50,746 bases of DNA from Oscillospiraceae bacterium (GCA_021201735.1 JAJQEJ010000073.1:1-50746); one strand, 5' to 3'; positions 40,183 to 50,615 are shown, counted from the stretch's first letter. Numbers and translations are program-made. Notes: generated by a model from the sequence alone, not told the origin.

Positions 40183-40581
40183 ATGCATATTACAGACCCA
40201 ATCGCGGATATGCTGACCAGAATCCGCAACGCGAACAGTGCCAAGCATGACACTGTGGACATTCCCGCGTCAAATATGAAGAAATCCATCGCACAGATCC
40301 TTTTGAATGAAGGCTATATCAAGAACTTTCAGCTGATTGATGACGGTACGCAGGGCATCATCCGTGTTTCCCTGAAGTACAGCGGAAACAAGGAAAAGGT
40401 CATTACCGGCCTGCGCCGCGTTTCCAAGCCCGGCCTGCGTGTCTATGCGGGTGCAGGTGAGTTGCCGCGTGTGCTCAACGGCTTGGGTATCGCCATCGTT
40501 TCTACGTCCAAGGGCGTCATGACCGACAAGAGGGCCCGCGAGGCCAATGTCGGCGGCGAAGTCCTTGCATTCGTGTGGTAA
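40183..40581 (+). CDS. rpsH: 30S ribosomal protein S8
   Basis: A 132-residue 16S-binding protein. [20 protein letters not shown] at the start and [31 protein letters not shown] end (here VSTSKG) match the family. In enterobacteria S8 represses the spc operon by binding mRNA; the structured spacer directly upstream of this gene could be related, but no S8-site match was established. Confidence 0.97.
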   Translation: MHITDPIADMLTRIRNANSAKHDTVDIPASNMKKSIAQILLNEGYIKNFQLIDDGTQGIIRVSLKYSGNKEKVITGLRRVSKPGLRVYAGAGELPRVLNGLGIAIVSTSKGVMTDKRAREANVGGEVLAFVW

Positions 40582-40597
40582 GGAGGAGAGAAGTATT

Positions 40598-41146
40598 ATG
40601 TCAAGAATCGGAAGAATGCCGATCTCCATCCCCGCCGGTGTGGACGTGAAGATCGAAGGGGACAATGTTGTGACAGTGAAAGGGCCGAAGGGCACCCTCA
40701 CGCAGCAGATGCACCCCGACATGGCGATTGCGCAGGAGGGTGCCGAGCTGCTCGTCACCCGCCCGAACGACGCCAAGGAGAATCGCTCGCTGCACGGCCT
40801 TACGCGCGCGCTTGTCAATAACATGGTCGTCGGCGTGACCGACGGCTACAAAAAGGAGCTTGACGTCAACGGCGTCGGCTACCGCGTGGCGAAAGAGGGA
40901 AAGCGTCTCGTGATGAACATCGGCTACTCTCATCAGGTCTTTGTCGATGAGATCGACGGCATCACTATTGACGTACCGAGCGCGAATAAAATTGTCATTT
41001 CCGGCATCGACAAACAGCTTGTCGGGCAGTTTGCAGCCGAAGTAAGAGCGAAGAAGCCGCCCGAGCCGTATAAGGGCAAGGGTATCAAATATACTGACGA
41101 GGTCATCCGCCGCAAGGAAGGCAAGACCGGCGTCAAGAAGAAATAA
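40598..41146 (+). CDS. rplF: 50S ribosomal protein L6
   Basis: A 182-residue protein at the factor-binding region. [17 protein letters not shown] and the C-terminal [27 protein letters not shown] are the family signatures. The ATG with AAGGAGGAGAG upstream was chosen; an in-frame codon 51 bp earlier lies inside rpsH. Confidence 0.97.
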   Translation: MSRIGRMPISIPAGVDVKIEGDNVVTVKGPKGTLTQQMHPDMAIAQEGAELLVTRPNDAKENRSLHGLTRALVNNMVVGVTDGYKKELDVNGVGYRVAKEGKRLVMNIGYSHQVFVDEIDGITIDVPSANKIVISGIDKQLVGQFAAEVRAKKPPEPYKGKGIKYTDEVIRRKEGKTGVKKK

Positions 41147-41160
41147 GGAGGTGTGCCACT

Positions 41161-41517
41161 ATGATTAAAAGACCCGATACAAACGCGCAGCGTCTCAGAC
41201 GCCACCAGAGAGTGCGCGGAAAAATCGCGGGCACGCCGGCGCGTCCCCGTTTGAATGTATTCCGCAGCGCGACGAATATCTACGCGCAGGTCATCGACGA
41301 TGTCAGCGGCAAGACGCTCGCCGCCGCATCCTCTCTGGAAAAGGACTTTGGCGCAGGCTCCAACTGCGAGGCCGCCAGGAAGGTCGGCCAGATGGTTGCC
41401 GAGCGTGCCAAGGCAAAGGGCATTGAAACTGTTGTGTTCGACCGTGGCGGCTATGTTTACCACGGCCGTGTGCAGGCTCTGGCCGAGGGCGCCCGCGAGG
41501 GCGGCCTGCAGTTCTGA
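41161..41517 (+). CDS. rplR: 50S ribosomal protein L18
   Basis: A 118-residue 5S rRNA-binding protein. [30 protein letters not shown] and [26 protein letters not shown] are characteristic. AAGGAGGTG precedes the ATG, 14 bp after rplF. Confidence 0.97.
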   Translation: MIKRPDTNAQRLRRHQRVRGKIAGTPARPRLNVFRSATNIYAQVIDDVSGKTLAAASSLEKDFGAGSNCEAARKVGQMVAERAKAKGIETVVFDRGGYVYHGRVQALAEGAREGGLQF

Positions 41518-41533
41518 GGGAGGAGGAAGAAAA

Positions 41534-42034
41534 ATGGCTAGATTCGAAAAAGAACCCAGCGAGTTCATTGAAAAGCTTGTTTCGTTAAACCGCGTCAGCA
41601 AGACCGTGAAGGGCGGGCGTATCTTCAAGTTCGCGGCACTCATGGTGGTCGGCGACGAGAAGGGCCGCGTCGGCTTTGGACTCGGCAAGGCTTCCGAAGT
41701 CCCTGAGGCGATCCGCAAGGGCATTGAGGACGCGAAGAAGAATATGTACAACATCACACTCTCCGGCACGACGATTCCGCATGAGGTAATCGGTGCGTTC
41801 GGCGCGGGCCGCGTACTGCTCAAGCCCGCCAAGCCCGGTACCGGCATCATCGCCGGTGGCCCCGTGCGCGCGGTGATGGAGGCGGTCGGCATTCACGATA
41901 TCCGTGCAAAATGCCTGCGCTCCAACAACCCGCAGAACGTGGTTTCGGCAACCTTTGAGGGCCTCAAGTCACTGCGTGGGCCGGAGGAGGTCGCGCAGCT
42001 GCGCGGCAAGAGTGTGGATCAGATCGTAGGATAG
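41534..42034 (+). CDS. rpsE: 30S ribosomal protein S5
   Basis: A 166-residue protein involved in decoding fidelity. [37 protein letters not shown] is the N-terminal double-stranded-RNA-binding domain, and [32 protein letters not shown] the conserved core. The ATG with GGGAGGAGGAAG upstream was chosen; earlier in-frame codons overlap rplR. Confidence 0.97.
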   Translation: MARFEKEPSEFIEKLVSLNRVSKTVKGGRIFKFAALMVVGDEKGRVGFGLGKASEVPEAIRKGIEDAKKNMYNITLSGTTIPHEVIGAFGAGRVLLKPAKPGTGIIAGGPVRAVMEAVGIHDIRAKCLRSNNPQNVVSATFEGLKSLRGPEEVAQLRGKSVDQIVG

Positions 42035-42047
42035 GAGGACCGGTCAA

Positions 42048-42230
42048 ATGGCAACGATAAATATTAAACTGGTGAAAAGCCTGAACGGCCGGCTTGCCAA
42101 GCATAAGGCGACTGCCGAGGCGCTCGGCCTGCGCCGGATTGGCGATACAACCGTCCAGCCTGATAACGCGGCAACCCGCGGCAAGGTAGCATCCATTGGT
42201 TATCTGCTGCAGGTGACTGAGGAAAAGTAA
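42048..42230 (+). CDS. rpmD: 50S ribosomal protein L30
   Basis: A 60-residue protein. INIKLVKSLNGRLAKHKATAEALGLRRIGDTT and the NAATRGKVASIGYLLQVTE end fit the bacterial family over its whole length. AGGAGG lies upstream, 13 bp after rpsE. Confidence 0.96.
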   Translation: MATINIKLVKSLNGRLAKHKATAEALGLRRIGDTTVQPDNAATRGKVASIGYLLQVTEEK

Positions 42231-42245
42231 GGAGGTGCACGGCAC

Positions 42246-42686
42246 ATGAATTTGCATGATCTTTCCCCCGCAGGCGGTTCCACCCAAGAGGCCAAACGCA
42301 AGGGCCGCGGCAATGGCAGCGGGAACGGCAAAACAGCGGGCCGCGGCCATAAGGGGCAGAAGGCTCGCTCCGGCGGCGGTGTGCGCGTCGGCTTTGAAGG
42401 CGGGCAGATGCCGCTCGCGCGGCGCGTCCCGAAGCGCGGATTTAACAATATTTTTGCAAAACCACTTGAAATCGTAAACCTCGCGTCGCTGGAGCAGTTT
42501 GAAAACGGCGCGACGGTTGACCTCGATACCCTTCTGGCGAAGGGCGTTCTCACCAAGTGCGAATACGGCTATAAGGTACTCGGCAACGGCAGTCTGAGCA
42601 AAAAGCTCACGGTACGCGCCACCGCTTTTTCCGCCTCAGCGAAAGAGAAGATAGAAGCGGCAGGTGGAAAGGCGGAGGTGGTCTAG
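42246..42686 (+). CDS. rplO: 50S ribosomal protein L15
   Basis: A 146-residue protein. [12 protein letters not shown], the Gly-rich [24 protein letters not shown] arm and [19 protein letters not shown] are the family signatures. Its TAG stop is followed with no gap by the TTG start of secY. Confidence 0.97.
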   Translation: MNLHDLSPAGGSTQEAKRKGRGNGSGNGKTAGRGHKGQKARSGGGVRVGFEGGQMPLARRVPKRGFNNIFAKPLEIVNLASLEQFENGATVDLDTLLAKGVLTKCEYGYKVLGNGSLSKKLTVRATAFSASAKEKIEAAGGKAEVV

Positions 42687-44036
42687 TTGATCCAGACGAT
42701 CCGCAACGCGTGGAAGCTTCCGGAGCTGCGCAAGAAGATGCTCTTCACCGTCTTCATTCTGCTGATCTTCCGTGTCGGCTCGGCAATTCCGGTACCATTT
42801 ATTGACGGCGCGGCATTGGAAACGACGCTACAGAGCATGGGCGGAATCTTTACCCTGATGGGGACGATGAACGGCACGGCATTCTCCATGGCCGCCATAT
42901 TTGCCCTCGGTATCCAGCCGTATATCAACAGCTCGATTATCATTCAGCTCTTGTCCATCGCCATTCCGGCGCTCGAAAACCTGCGCAAGGAGGGTGGCGA
43001 GGAAGGCCGCAAGAAGATCAACAAGATCACCCGCTATGTCACGGTCGCCATCGCGCTTATTCAGGGCTATGGCTATTACCTGCTGATCAACAGCTACGGG
43101 CTGCTGGAGCTCGGTAACGTCAACGCCGTCTGGGCGGCCATCGTCATCGTGGTATCCTTTGTGGCCGGTTCCACCTTTGTCATGTGGCTGGGTGAGCAGA
43201 TTACTGAGTTCGGCATCGGAAACGGCATTTCTATCATCCTGTTTGCAGGCATCGTCTCCCGCTTCCCGAGCATGATCACGAGCCTCATTCAGGGCGTACA
43301 GCACAGCGGCTACACAACCGAGCAGATCGAAAGCATGGATGAAACTGCGCGGGCAAGCTTCTTCTCCATCCCGTGGTGGGGCGCGGTGCTGATTGTGGTC
43401 GGTATGCTGGTCATGGTGGTGTTCATTGTGTTCATCCAGAACGCGGAGCGCCGCATCCCGGTGCAGTACGCCAAGCGTGTGGTGGGCAGAAAAATGTACG
43501 GCGGACAGTCCAGCCATATCCCCATGAAGGTGAGCATGTCCGGCGTGATGCCAATCATCTTCGCGCAGGCCATTGCGTCCCTGCCCGCGACCATCGGGGC
43601 CTTTGTCCCGTCGGCGCAGACTGAGGGGACCGGCTGGTACAAATTCCTGCAATTTTTCGACACCACGAGCGTGTTCTATATCATCGTTTACTTCCTGCTC
43701 ATCGTCGGCTTCAGCTATTTCTATGCGACGATGCAGTTTAACCCCGTTGAGGTGGCCAATAACCTAAAGAAGAACGGCGGCTTTGTCCCCGGCTTCCGCC
43801 CCGGCAAGCCGACCATCGACTTCTTGCGCAAGGTGCTTAACAAGATCACCATGTTCGGTGCGATCTATCTCGCGATCATCGCCATCGCCCCGATTATTAC
43901 AGGCAGTGTCATCGGCATGTCCTCGCTCGCAATCGGCGGTACCTCCATCATCATCGTCGTAGGCGTTGCGCTTGAGACCGTAAAGACGCTTGAGGCGCAG
44001 ATGCTGATGCGCCACTACAAGGGCTTCCTGGAGTAA
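42687..44036 (+). CDS. secY: Protein translocase subunit SecY
   Basis: A 449-residue, ten-helix channel protein of the Sec translocase. RVGSAIPVPFIDG, ALGIQPYINSSIIIQLL, FVMWLGEQITEFGIGNGIS and VEVANNLKKNGGFVPGFRPGKPT are family blocks. It starts at TTG: GGAGGTGG lies 5 bases before it, within the last codons of rplO, and no ATG fits. The zero gap suggests coupled translation with rplO. Confidence 0.97.
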   Translation: MIQTIRNAWKLPELRKKMLFTVFILLIFRVGSAIPVPFIDGAALETTLQSMGGIFTLMGTMNGTAFSMAAIFALGIQPYINSSIIIQLLSIAIPALENLRKEGGEEGRKKINKITRYVTVAIALIQGYGYYLLINSYGLLELGNVNAVWAAIVIVVSFVAGSTFVMWLGEQITEFGIGNGISIILFAGIVSRFPSMITSLIQGVQHSGYTTEQIESMDETARASFFSIPWWGAVLIVVGMLVMVVFIVFIQNAERRIPVQYAKRVVGRKMYGGQSSHIPMKVSMSGVMPIIFAQAIASLPATIGAFVPSAQTEGTGWYKFLQFFDTTSVFYIIVYFLLIVGFSYFYATMQFNPVEVANNLKKNGGFVPGFRPGKPTIDFLRKVLNKITMFGAIYLAIIAIAPIITGSVIGMSSLAIGGTSIIIVVGVALETVKTLEAQMLMRHYKGFLE

Positions 44037-44048
44037 GAGGTGGAAGGC

Positions 44049-44690
44049 ATGAAACTGATATTCCTGGGGGCACCCGGCGCGGGCAAAGGCACGCAGGCCG
44101 CGCTGGTCGGCAAAAAGCTAGGCATCCCCACCATTTCCACCGGTGAGATTCTGCGCGCCGCCGTCAAGGCGGAGACACCGGTCGGACTAAAGGCAAAATC
44201 CTTCATGGATACGGGAAAGCTCGTGCCCGACGATGTCATTCTCGACATTGTCATGGAGCGGCTTGCGCAGCCGGACTGCCGCAGCGGCTACATTCTCGAC
44301 GGCGTACCCCGTACCATCGCGCAGGCGGAGTATCTCGACCAGGAGGGCATCCGCTTTGACGCGGCGATCTCGCTCGAGATTTCCGACGAGGAGATTACGG
44401 CACGCATGACCGGACGCAGGTCTTGTCCCCAATGCGGGGCGGTATTTCACCTGATCAGCGATCCGCCGAAAACGGAGTGCACCTGCGACAAGTGCGGTGA
44501 AATGCTGGTGCAGCGCACGGATGACAGCGCGGAGATCGTGCAGCGCAGGCTGGAGGTCTATCACGCCGAAACGGAGCCGCTCAAGGCGTTCTACAAAGCG
44601 CGCGGCGTACTCAAACCGGTGGAAAACCTGGAGGGAATTGCCGAAACGAACGCGCGCGTGATGAAAGTATTGGAGCTGGAATGCGTGTGA
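44049..44690 (+). CDS. adk: Adenylate kinase, zinc-binding lid form
   Basis: A 213-residue enzyme interconverting 2 ADP with ATP and AMP. It has the P-loop GAPGAGKGTQA and DGVPRTIAQAEYL (DGFPR block with Val). The lid carries CPQC and CDKC, a four-Cys zinc site of Gram-positive enzymes. The ATG giving MKLIFLGAPG was chosen because GAGGTGG lies 5 bp upstream; a GTG three codons earlier is possible. The end overlaps map by 10 bp. Confidence 0.96.
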   Translation: MKLIFLGAPGAGKGTQAALVGKKLGIPTISTGEILRAAVKAETPVGLKAKSFMDTGKLVPDDVILDIVMERLAQPDCRSGYILDGVPRTIAQAEYLDQEGIRFDAAISLEISDEEITARMTGRRSCPQCGAVFHLISDPPKTECTCDKCGEMLVQRTDDSAEIVQRRLEVYHAETEPLKAFYKARGVLKPVENLEGIAETNARVMKVLELECV

Positions 44691-45448
44691 GTATGATTTC
44701 ACTCAAGTCTCCACGGGAGATTGATTTGATGCGCAAGGCCGGTGCCATCGCCGGTGCCGCCCGGGCACTCGCCGGGAAGATGGTCGCCCCCGGGGTGACC
44801 ACCGGCGAGATTGACAGCGCGGTGCGCAAATTTATTGAGGGGCAGGGCGCGACCCCTTCCTTCCTCAACTACAACGGTTTTCCCGGCTCGGCATGTATCT
44901 CGGTCAATGAGCAGGTCATCCACGGGATACCCGGTGGGCGCAAGCTCTTAGCCGGAGACATTGTGAGCGTGGACGTCGGCGCGTGCTATCATGGCTTTCA
45001 CGGCGACTGCGCGGGCACCTATCCCTGTGGCGAGATTTCGGCGGAGGCCCAGCGCCTCATCGAAGTGACCGAGGGCAGCTTTTGGGCGGGCATCGCCTAT
45101 GCAAAGCCCGGCAATCGCGTCTACGACATCTCCCATGTAGTGCAGCAGTATGTGGAGGAGCGCGGCTGTTCTGTTGTGCGGGACTTCGTGGGCCATGGCG
45201 TAGGCGCAAAGCTCCACGAGCCGCCGGAGGTGCCCAATTTCGGCCCCGCCGGGCACGGCCCACGGCTACAGGCAGGCATGACCATTGCGGTCGAGCCGAT
45301 GGTGAACGCCGGTGACTTTCAGGTGACCGTGCTCAAGGACGGCTGGACGACGGTGACGACGGACGGCAGTCTCGCAGCCCACTATGAAAACTCCATCCTC
45401 ATCACGGACGGCGAGCCGGAAATCCTGACCGCAGAGGGGAACCTCTAA
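44681..45448 (+). CDS. map: Methionine aminopeptidase, type I
   Basis: A 255-residue metalloprotease removing N-terminal Met from new proteins. The five metal ligands are visible: Asp in SVDVGACYHGFHGDCAGTYP (two), His in FVGHGVGAKLHE, Glu in AVEPMVN and Glu in HYENSILIT. It overlaps adk by 10 bp, with GGAG 5 bp before the first ATG; an ATG four codons in is a possible alternative. The TAA overlaps the next start (TAATG). Confidence 0.96.
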   Translation: MRVSMISLKSPREIDLMRKAGAIAGAARALAGKMVAPGVTTGEIDSAVRKFIEGQGATPSFLNYNGFPGSACISVNEQVIHGIPGGRKLLAGDIVSVDVGACYHGFHGDCAGTYPCGEISAEAQRLIEVTEGSFWAGIAYAKPGNRVYDISHVVQQYVEERGCSVVRDFVGHGVGAKLHEPPEVPNFGPAGHGPRLQAGMTIAVEPMVNAGDFQVTVLKDGWTTVTTDGSLAAHYENSILITDGEPEILTAEGNL

Positions 45449-45723
45449 TGGAATGTGCAAGAGCGCAGATTGTGTGTTCCCTGGCCGGAAGGGATAAAGG
45501 CGACCTGTTCTGTGTCATGGACACGGACGGTGTATACCTTCTGCTGGCCGACGGGAAGCGAAGAAAGGCAGCAAGCCCCAAACGAAAGAAAGCAAAACAC
45601 GTAAACGGTTTGGGCATGTGTAACGACCCGGCCCTTGCAAAACTGAGCAGGGGTGAGGGTGTGACCAACCGTGAATTGCGGAGGGCGCTGGCCGCTTTCC
45701 GAGCCGAGGCAGGGAGGGTGTGA
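45448..45723 (+). CDS. KOW-domain RNA-binding protein (L14e-like)
   Basis: A 91-residue basic protein with a KOW-like segment: [40 protein letters not shown]. The family is found in Firmicutes between map and infA and resembles archaeal/eukaryal ribosomal L14e, suggesting binding to rRNA or ribosomes; its exact role is not known. It starts within the map stop (TAATG) and ends 4 bp before infA. Confidence 0.85.
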   Translation: MECARAQIVCSLAGRDKGDLFCVMDTDGVYLLLADGKRRKAASPKRKKAKHVNGLGMCNDPALAKLSRGEGVTNRELRRALAAFRAEAGRV

Positions 45724-45727
45724 CGAT

Positions 45728-45946
45728 TTGGCAAAAGACGATATGATTGAAGTGGAAGGCGTCGTAAAAGAGGCGCTTCCCAATACCACGTTCCATGTGG
45801 ATATCGGAAACGGTCACATTATATTGGCGCATATTTCCGGCAAACTGCGGATGAACTTTATCCGCATTCTCCCCGGAGATAAGGTGACGGTGCAGATGTC
45901 GCCCTATGATGTAACACGCGGAAGAATCACCTGGCGGAGCAAGTAG
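45728..45946 (+). CDS. infA: Translation initiation factor IF-1
   Basis: A 72-residue S1-fold protein that occupies the A site during initiation. [29 protein letters not shown] and [23 protein letters not shown] match the family from end to end. The start is TTG: the family begins M-AKDD, and a TTG stands exactly there with AGGGAGGG upstream. Confidence 0.96.
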   Translation: MAKDDMIEVEGVVKEALPNTTFHVDIGNGHIILAHISGKLRMNFIRILPGDKVTVQMSPYDVTRGRITWRSK

Positions 45947-45962
45947 GCTGATCTGGAGGTAA

Positions 45963-46082
<120 letters not shown>

Positions 46083-46101
46083 TAGGAGGTGCTGAAATAG
46101 T

Positions 46102-46470
46102 ATGGCACGTATTGCAGGCATTGACTTGCCCAAGGAAAAGCGCATTGAGATCGGCCTGACTTATATCTTTGGCATTGGACAGTCCAGCGCCAAGAAGATT
46201 CTGGCTGAGACCGGCATCAACCCCGACACCCGCGTCAAGGATCTGACCGAAGAGGACGAGGCGAAGCTGCGCGAGGCAATTTCCCGCAGCTATACCGTAG
46301 AGGGCGATCTCCGCCGCGACGTCGCGATGGATATTAAGCGCCTCACGGAGATCGGATGCTACCGCGGCATGCGCCACCGCAGAGGTCTGCCGGTGCGCGG
46401 ACAGCGCAGTAAGACAAACGCCCGTACCCGCAAGGGTCCGAAGCGCACCGTTGCAAACAAGAAGAAGTAA
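46102..46470 (+). CDS. rpsM: 30S ribosomal protein S13
   Basis: A 122-residue head protein that contacts P-site t[29 protein letters not shown] and the C-terminal [28 protein letters not shown] arm are the family signatures. Normal length. Confidence 0.97.
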   Translation: MARIAGIDLPKEKRIEIGLTYIFGIGQSSAKKILAETGINPDTRVKDLTEEDEAKLREAISRSYTVEGDLRRDVAMDIKRLTEIGCYRGMRHRRGLPVRGQRSKTNARTRKGPKRTVANKKK

Positions 46471-46484
46471 GGAGGGATACGTAA

Positions 46485-46886
46485 ATGGCTACTGCTGCAA
46501 AAGGCAAGAAAGTGGTGCGTAAGCGTCGCGAAAAGAAACACATTGAGAAGGGTCAGGTGCATATCCGCTCTTCCTTCAATAACACGATGGTCACGGTGAC
46601 GGACACCGCGGGCAACGCTCTGTCATGGGCGTCCTCCGGCGGACTGGGCTTCCGCGGCTCGCGTAAATCCACCCCGTTTGCCGCGCAGTCGGCGGCGGAG
46701 ACCGCCGCGAAAGTGGCGATGGAGTACGGGCTCAAGAGCGTGGAAGTATTTGTAAAAGGGCCGGGCTCCGGCCGCGAGGCCGCGATTCGCGCATTGCAGG
46801 GCGTGGGACTTGAGGTTACCATGATCAAAGACGTAACCCCCATCCCCCACAACGGCTGCCGTCCGCCCAAGCGCCGCCGCGTGTAA
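46485..46886 (+). CDS. rpsK: 30S ribosomal protein S11
   Basis: A 133-residue platform protein. [30 protein letters not shown] and [41 protein letters not shown] are characteristic. AAGGAGGG precedes the ATG; 14 bp separate it from rpsM. Confidence 0.97.
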   Translation: MATAAKGKKVVRKRREKKHIEKGQVHIRSSFNNTMVTVTDTAGNALSWASSGGLGFRGSRKSTPFAAQSAAETAAKVAMEYGLKSVEVFVKGPGSGREAAIRALQGVGLEVTMIKDVTPIPHNGCRPPKRRRV

Positions 46887-46905
46887 GGAAAAGGAGGATT
46901 GACAC

Positions 46906-47508
46906 ATGGCTAGAAATATGCAGCCGATCGCAAAGCGCTGTAAGACACTGAATCTGTCCCCAGCCGCGATGGGCTATGCCAAAAAAACCACCATCCGCAA
47001 CCCGAAGGCGCAGGTGCGTAAAAAGCAGTCTGAGTACGCCCTGCAGCTCACGGAAAAGCAGAAGGTGAAGTTTGTCTACGGCATTATGGAAAAGCAGTTT
47101 CATGCGTACTATGAAAAGGCGACCCGTATGCAGGGCAAGACAGGCGAAAATCTGTTGACGCTCATTGAGCGCCGCTTAGATAACGTCGCGTATCGGCTCG
47201 GCTTTGCGATGACCCGCCGTGAGGCCCGCCAGCTGGTGACCCATGGGCACTTCACCGTCAACGGTCAGCGCGTGGATATTCCGTCGCAGCTCGTGAAGGT
47301 TGGCGACGTGATCGAGGTGCGCGAGAAGAGCCGTTCTTCCGTGAAGTTTAAGCGCCTGCTCGGCGAGGACGCCGTGAGCGTGACGGCACCCAAGTGGCTG
47401 GATCGAGATAAAAATACCCTTCAGGGCAAAGTGATCGCACTTCCCATACGGGATGACATTGACTTCCCCGTTGAAGAACACCTAATCGTCGAGTTGTACT
47501 CTAAGTAA
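46906..47508 (+). CDS. rpsD: 30S ribosomal protein S4
   Basis: A 200-residue primary 16S-binding protein. [39 protein letters not shown] is the S4 RNA-binding domain. Unlike zinc-containing S4 forms, the N-terminus has a single Cys (RCKTLNLSP). It stands inside the alpha operon before rpoA, whereas Bacillus places rpsD elsewhere. Confidence 0.96.
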   Translation: MARNMQPIAKRCKTLNLSPAAMGYAKKTTIRNPKAQVRKKQSEYALQLTEKQKVKFVYGIMEKQFHAYYEKATRMQGKTGENLLTLIERRLDNVAYRLGFAMTRREARQLVTHGHFTVNGQRVDIPSQLVKVGDVIEVREKSRSSVKFKRLLGEDAVSVTAPKWLDRDKNTLQGKVIALPIRDDIDFPVEEHLIVELYSK

Positions 47509-47612
47509 TTGTATGGGTTTCGGCCCCTGCAAAACTTGGAAAACCCTCAGTTATTGGTGAGCTAAATAAAGCGGCGCGTCACTGCCGCTGAACAAAGGAG
47601 GGTATTTAGCAT

Positions 47613-48560
47613 ATGATAGAAATCGAAAAGCCACGCATTGAGTGTATGGAGAATCCGGGCGAGGGCGCGTATGGGAAATACGTCGTAGAGCCGCTTGAGC
47701 GCGGCTATGGCACGACACTCGGCAACTCCCTGCGCCGCATTTTGCTTTCATCTCTGCCCGGCACAGCGGTGACATCCATCAAGATCGCCGGGGTGCAGCA
47801 TGAGTTTTCTACGATACCGGGCATCAAAGAGGACGTGACGGAGATTGTCCTCAATGTGAAAAACATCATTGCCAAACTTTACAGCGATGGCGCAAAGACC
47901 GTATATATCGAAGCCAGCGGGGAGGGCGAGGTGACAGCTGGAGATATCAAGGCCGACGGTGAGATTGAAATTCTCAACCCCGACCTGCATATCGCCACCC
48001 TCGGCCCGGATGCAAGCCTCAACATGGAGCTGAATATCGCGCATGGCCGCGGCTATGTTCCGGCTGAGCGCAATAAGGCGCAGCAGTTCATCATCGGAAC
48101 TGTGCCGGTTGACTCCATCTATACGCCGGTCAAGAAGGTCAACTATACTGTGGAGAATACCCGCGTAAAGGATCTGACCGACTACGATAAGCTGACGCTG
48201 GAAGTTTGGACAAACGGTACCATCTCCGCGCGCGACGCGGTCAGTTTGGGTGCGCGGATTCTGTGCGACCACTTCCTGCTCTTTACCGACCTCTCTGAGA
48301 CGATGGGCAACAAGAGCACCGTGGTGGAAAAGGCCGAGGCGCAGCGCGACAAGGTGCTTGAGCTGACCATTGAGGAGCTGGACCTCTCGGTGCGCTCCTT
48401 CAACTGCCTCAAGCGCGCAAACATCAACACCGTGGAGGATCTCATTTCCAAGACGGAGGATGAGATGATGAAGGTGCGCAATCTGGGCCGCAAGAGCCTG
48501 GAAGAGGTTATCAACAAGCTATCCATGATGGGCCTTTCCCTCGCGAACGAGGATAACTAA
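47613..48560 (+). CDS. rpoA: RNA polymerase subunit alpha
   Basis: A 315-residue subunit. The N-terminal assembly domain has [23 protein letters not shown], and the C-terminal domain ([44 protein letters not shown]) binds UP elements and activators. GGAGGG lies upstream. The 104-bp gap after rpsD holds a GCGGC/GCCGC hairpin near 47571-47588 and no clear promoter. Confidence 0.97.
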   Translation: MIEIEKPRIECMENPGEGAYGKYVVEPLERGYGTTLGNSLRRILLSSLPGTAVTSIKIAGVQHEFSTIPGIKEDVTEIVLNVKNIIAKLYSDGAKTVYIEASGEGEVTAGDIKADGEIEILNPDLHIATLGPDASLNMELNIAHGRGYVPAERNKAQQFIIGTVPVDSIYTPVKKVNYTVENTRVKDLTDYDKLTLEVWTNGTISARDAVSLGARILCDHFLLFTDLSETMGNKSTVVEKAEAQRDKVLELTIEELDLSVRSFNCLKRANINTVEDLISKTEDEMMKVRNLGRKSLEEVINKLSMMGLSLANEDN

Positions 48561-48694
48561 ACCCATGCATACGGGGTGTGAGAGGCATGTAACGTCCCCT
48601 CCCACGTTGCGGCGCTGCCGTGCCCCAATATACTCGGCAGGACGAATTGAAAAGACGGATTTCGCCGCGCGAGATCCCTTAGGAGTGACGTAGA

Positions 48695-49036
48695 ATGGCT
48701 TCCCACCGTAAATTGGGCAAACCCACAGATCAGCGTATCGCGATGCTGCGGGCCATGACAACCTATCTGCTGGAAAACGGGCAGATCAAAACCACCGTAA
48801 CCCGCGCCAAAGAGGTAGCGCCGCTGGCGGAAAAGATGATCACACTGGCGAAAAAGAATGATCTGGCGTCTTACCGTCAGGCACTGCGGTTTATCACAAA
48901 GGAAGATGTCGCAAAGAACCTTTTTGATAAGCTTAGCATCAAGTATGCCGAACGCAACGGCGGGTATACCCGCATTGTCCGCATCGGCCCCCGCCGCGGC
49001 GATGCCGCCGAGATGGCGATTGTCCAGCTGGTATAA
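48695..49036 (+). CDS. rplQ: 50S ribosomal protein L17
   Basis: A 113-residue protein at the bottom of the 50[39 protein letters not shown] is the family signature, and [25 protein letters not shown] ends it. It is the last gene of the ribosomal supercluster, 134 bp after rpoA, and is followed by a strong terminator. Confidence 0.97.
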   Translation: MASHRKLGKPTDQRIAMLRAMTTYLLENGQIKTTVTRAKEVAPLAEKMITLAKKNDLASYRQALRFITKEDVAKNLFDKLSIKYAERNGGYTRIVRIGPRRGDAAEMAIVQLV

Positions 49037-49048
49037 TCAAAAGTCATG

Positions 49049-49094
49049 GAGCTTGTCCGTTGTGTATCCATCACAGCGGCAAGCTCTTTTCTTT
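49049..49094 (+). terminator. Terminator of the ribosomal supercluster
   Basis: GAGCTTG pairs with CAAGCTC; after a one-base bulge CCGTTGTG pairs with CACAGCGG around a 7-nt loop. TTTTCTTT follows. It begins 12 bp after the rplQ stop. Confidence 0.88.
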
Positions 49095-49117
49095 ACCGCA
49101 TCGGGAAATATCGGGGC

Positions 49118-49146
49118 TTGCATTCTGAGAATGTTCGTGCTATAAT
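49118..49146 (+). promoter_or_regulatory. Promoter of the leader RNA and CNNM-family gene
   Basis: TTGCAT and a perfect TATAAT are spaced 17 bp. Initiation near 49153 gives a leader of about 160 nt before the coding start, with a terminator-like hairpin inside. Confidence 0.82.
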
Positions 49147-49152
49147 AATATA

Positions 49153-49279
49153 AATCAAATTATGTACAGTGAAGAAGACGGTGAGGACCTGTGGGCGAAC
49201 CTCCGCCTCATAATTACATAACAATGCTGCTTGCAGGGCAGTCCTACCCCGGCATGGGTTAGGGCTGTCCTTTTATATT
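49153..49279 (+). ncRNA. Structured leader RNA, class not recognised
   Basis: The predicted RNA can close on itself with TTATGTA (49160-49166) and TACATAA (49215-49221), which enclose a TGAGG/CCTCA stem (49182-49210) with an internal GGACC/GGGCG/CCTCC-rich loop. Separately GGGCAGTCCTA (49236-49246) pairs with TAGGGCTGTCC (49260-49270) in an 11-bp stem with two wobbles, followed by TTTTATATT. The layout of aptamer-like fold, terminator and then a metal-transporter-type gene is that of a riboswitch or attenuator, but it lacks the signatures of M-box, yybP-ykoY, NiCo and fluoride classes that I know. It could also be a free small RNA. Confidence 0.55.
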
Positions 49280-49315
49280 CAAATTTGCAATTGCTATAAA
49301 ATATATGGAGTGAAT

Positions 49316-50575
49316 GTGTTTTCTATGTCTGGTGACAATGTTACGATGATCGTCATTTTAGTTGTGCTGATTGCCATTTCGGCGTTCTTTTCCGCGTCTG
49401 AGACTGCGTATACGTCCCTTAACCGCATTCGGCTCAAGAGTAAGGCGGACGGTGGCGACAAACGGGCCGCCAGTACCTTGAGGCTGGTGGATAAATACGA
49501 TAAGCTGCTCTCCACCCTTCTGGTCGGCAACAATATCGTCAACATCTCCGCGTCGTCGCTTGCGACGGTGTTTTTCGTGCAGGGCTTACAGATGAAAAAT
49601 GGCGCGGTGATTTCCACGGTGGTTGTGACCATCGCGGTGCTCATTTTTGGCGAGATATCGCCCAAAACACTCGCCAAGGAATTTTCGGAGCAGATTGCCA
49701 TGTTCACCACCCCGATCCTGTGGGTGCTGGTGACGATTTTAACCCCGGTCAGCTTTCTATTCGGCCAGCTGCAAAAAGCCCTGCGCAAGCCCTTTAGCAA
49801 GCACAAAGGGGACGGTATTACCGAGGAGGAACTCGTCACCATGGTCGACCAGGCCGAGACGGAGGGGGGGCTTGATGAGCATGAGAGCGAGCTCATACGC
49901 TCCGCCATTCAGTTTAACGATTTGGAGGCGTCCGAAATCCTCACCCCGCGGGTGGATATCGTGGCGGTGGAGGACACCGACGATATGGATACCCTTGCAA
50001 AAACCTTTGCGGAAAGTGGCTACTCCCGCCTGCCCGTCTTCCATGAGGATATTGACGATATTATCGGCGTGGTGCATGAGAAGGACTTCCACAACGCGCG
50101 CTACTTTGGCAAGTTCAATCTCAAGGAGATGACGGGCAGCGTGCTCTATACCACCGGCAATACGAAAATATCGGATTTGCTACGGGAATTGCAGATGGAA
50201 AAGACACACATGGCGGTTGTGGTGGACGAATACGGCGGCACCGCCGGCATTGTGACAATGGAGGACATCGTTGAGGAGTTGGTCGGTGAGATTTGGGATG
50301 AGCATGACGAAGTGATTGAGATGTTTAAAAAGCAGGAGGACGGGAGCTATATCATCGCCTGCAGCGCCGACCTGACCGATATGTTCGACCTCTTTGCCCT
50401 CAAAAGCGAGTCGGATGCCAATACGGTGTCCGGCTGGGTCATGGAGCAGGTGGGACGCATTCCAGAGGTTGGGGATCATTTTGTCGCTGACGGGCTTGAT
50501 GTGACAGTGAGCGATGTGGATCACCGCCGGGTGCTCGAAATACGCGTCTGCGTGCTGCCCAGAGAGGAAGTATAA
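49316..50575 (+). CDS. CNNM/CorC (HlyC)-family membrane protein with CBS pair
   Basis: A protein of about 419 residues. The N-terminal DUF21 membrane domain ([52 protein letters not shown]) precedes two CBS domains ([43 protein letters not shown]) and a CorC/HlyC C-terminal domain (about 340-415). CNNM-type proteins mediate magnesium or other divalent-cation transport, gated by nucleotide binding to the CBS pair. The start is GTG with GGAG 5 bp upstream; an ATG three codons in ([10 protein letters not shown]) is an alternative. Confidence 0.88.
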   Translation: MFSMSGDNVTMIVILVVLIAISAFFSASETAYTSLNRIRLKSKADGGDKRAASTLRLVDKYDKLLSTLLVGNNIVNISASSLATVFFVQGLQMKNGAVISTVVVTIAVLIFGEISPKTLAKEFSEQIAMFTTPILWVLVTILTPVSFLFGQLQKALRKPFSKHKGDGITEEELVTMVDQAETEGGLDEHESELIRSAIQFNDLEASEILTPRVDIVAVEDTDDMDTLAKTFAESGYSRLPVFHEDIDDIIGVVHEKDFHNARYFGKFNLKEMTGSVLYTTGNTKISDLLRELQMEKTHMAVVVDEYGGTAGIVTMEDIVEELVGEIWDEHDEVIEMFKKQEDGSYIIACSADLTDMFDLFALKSESDANTVSGWVMEQVGRIPEVGDHFVADGLDVTVSDVDHRRVLEIRVCVLPREEV

Positions 50576-50615
50576 AAAGAGGGGGGTGTCGTGTGTTGCG
50601 GCGCACTCCCTTTTT
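50574..50615 (+). terminator. Terminator after the CNNM-family gene
   Basis: AAAAA and GGGGGTG pair with CACTCCC and TTTTT, with a small bulge and a 15-nt loop; the plus strand ends in CCCTTTTTATG. It starts within the stop codon of the gene. Confidence 0.75.

Noticed and set aside
49153..49279. M-box magnesium riboswitch upstream of the CNNM-family gene
   Set aside because: A GGTGAGG segment is reminiscent of the M-box, but the conserved TGCTGCCC and GTCGA segments are missing and the RNA is too short.
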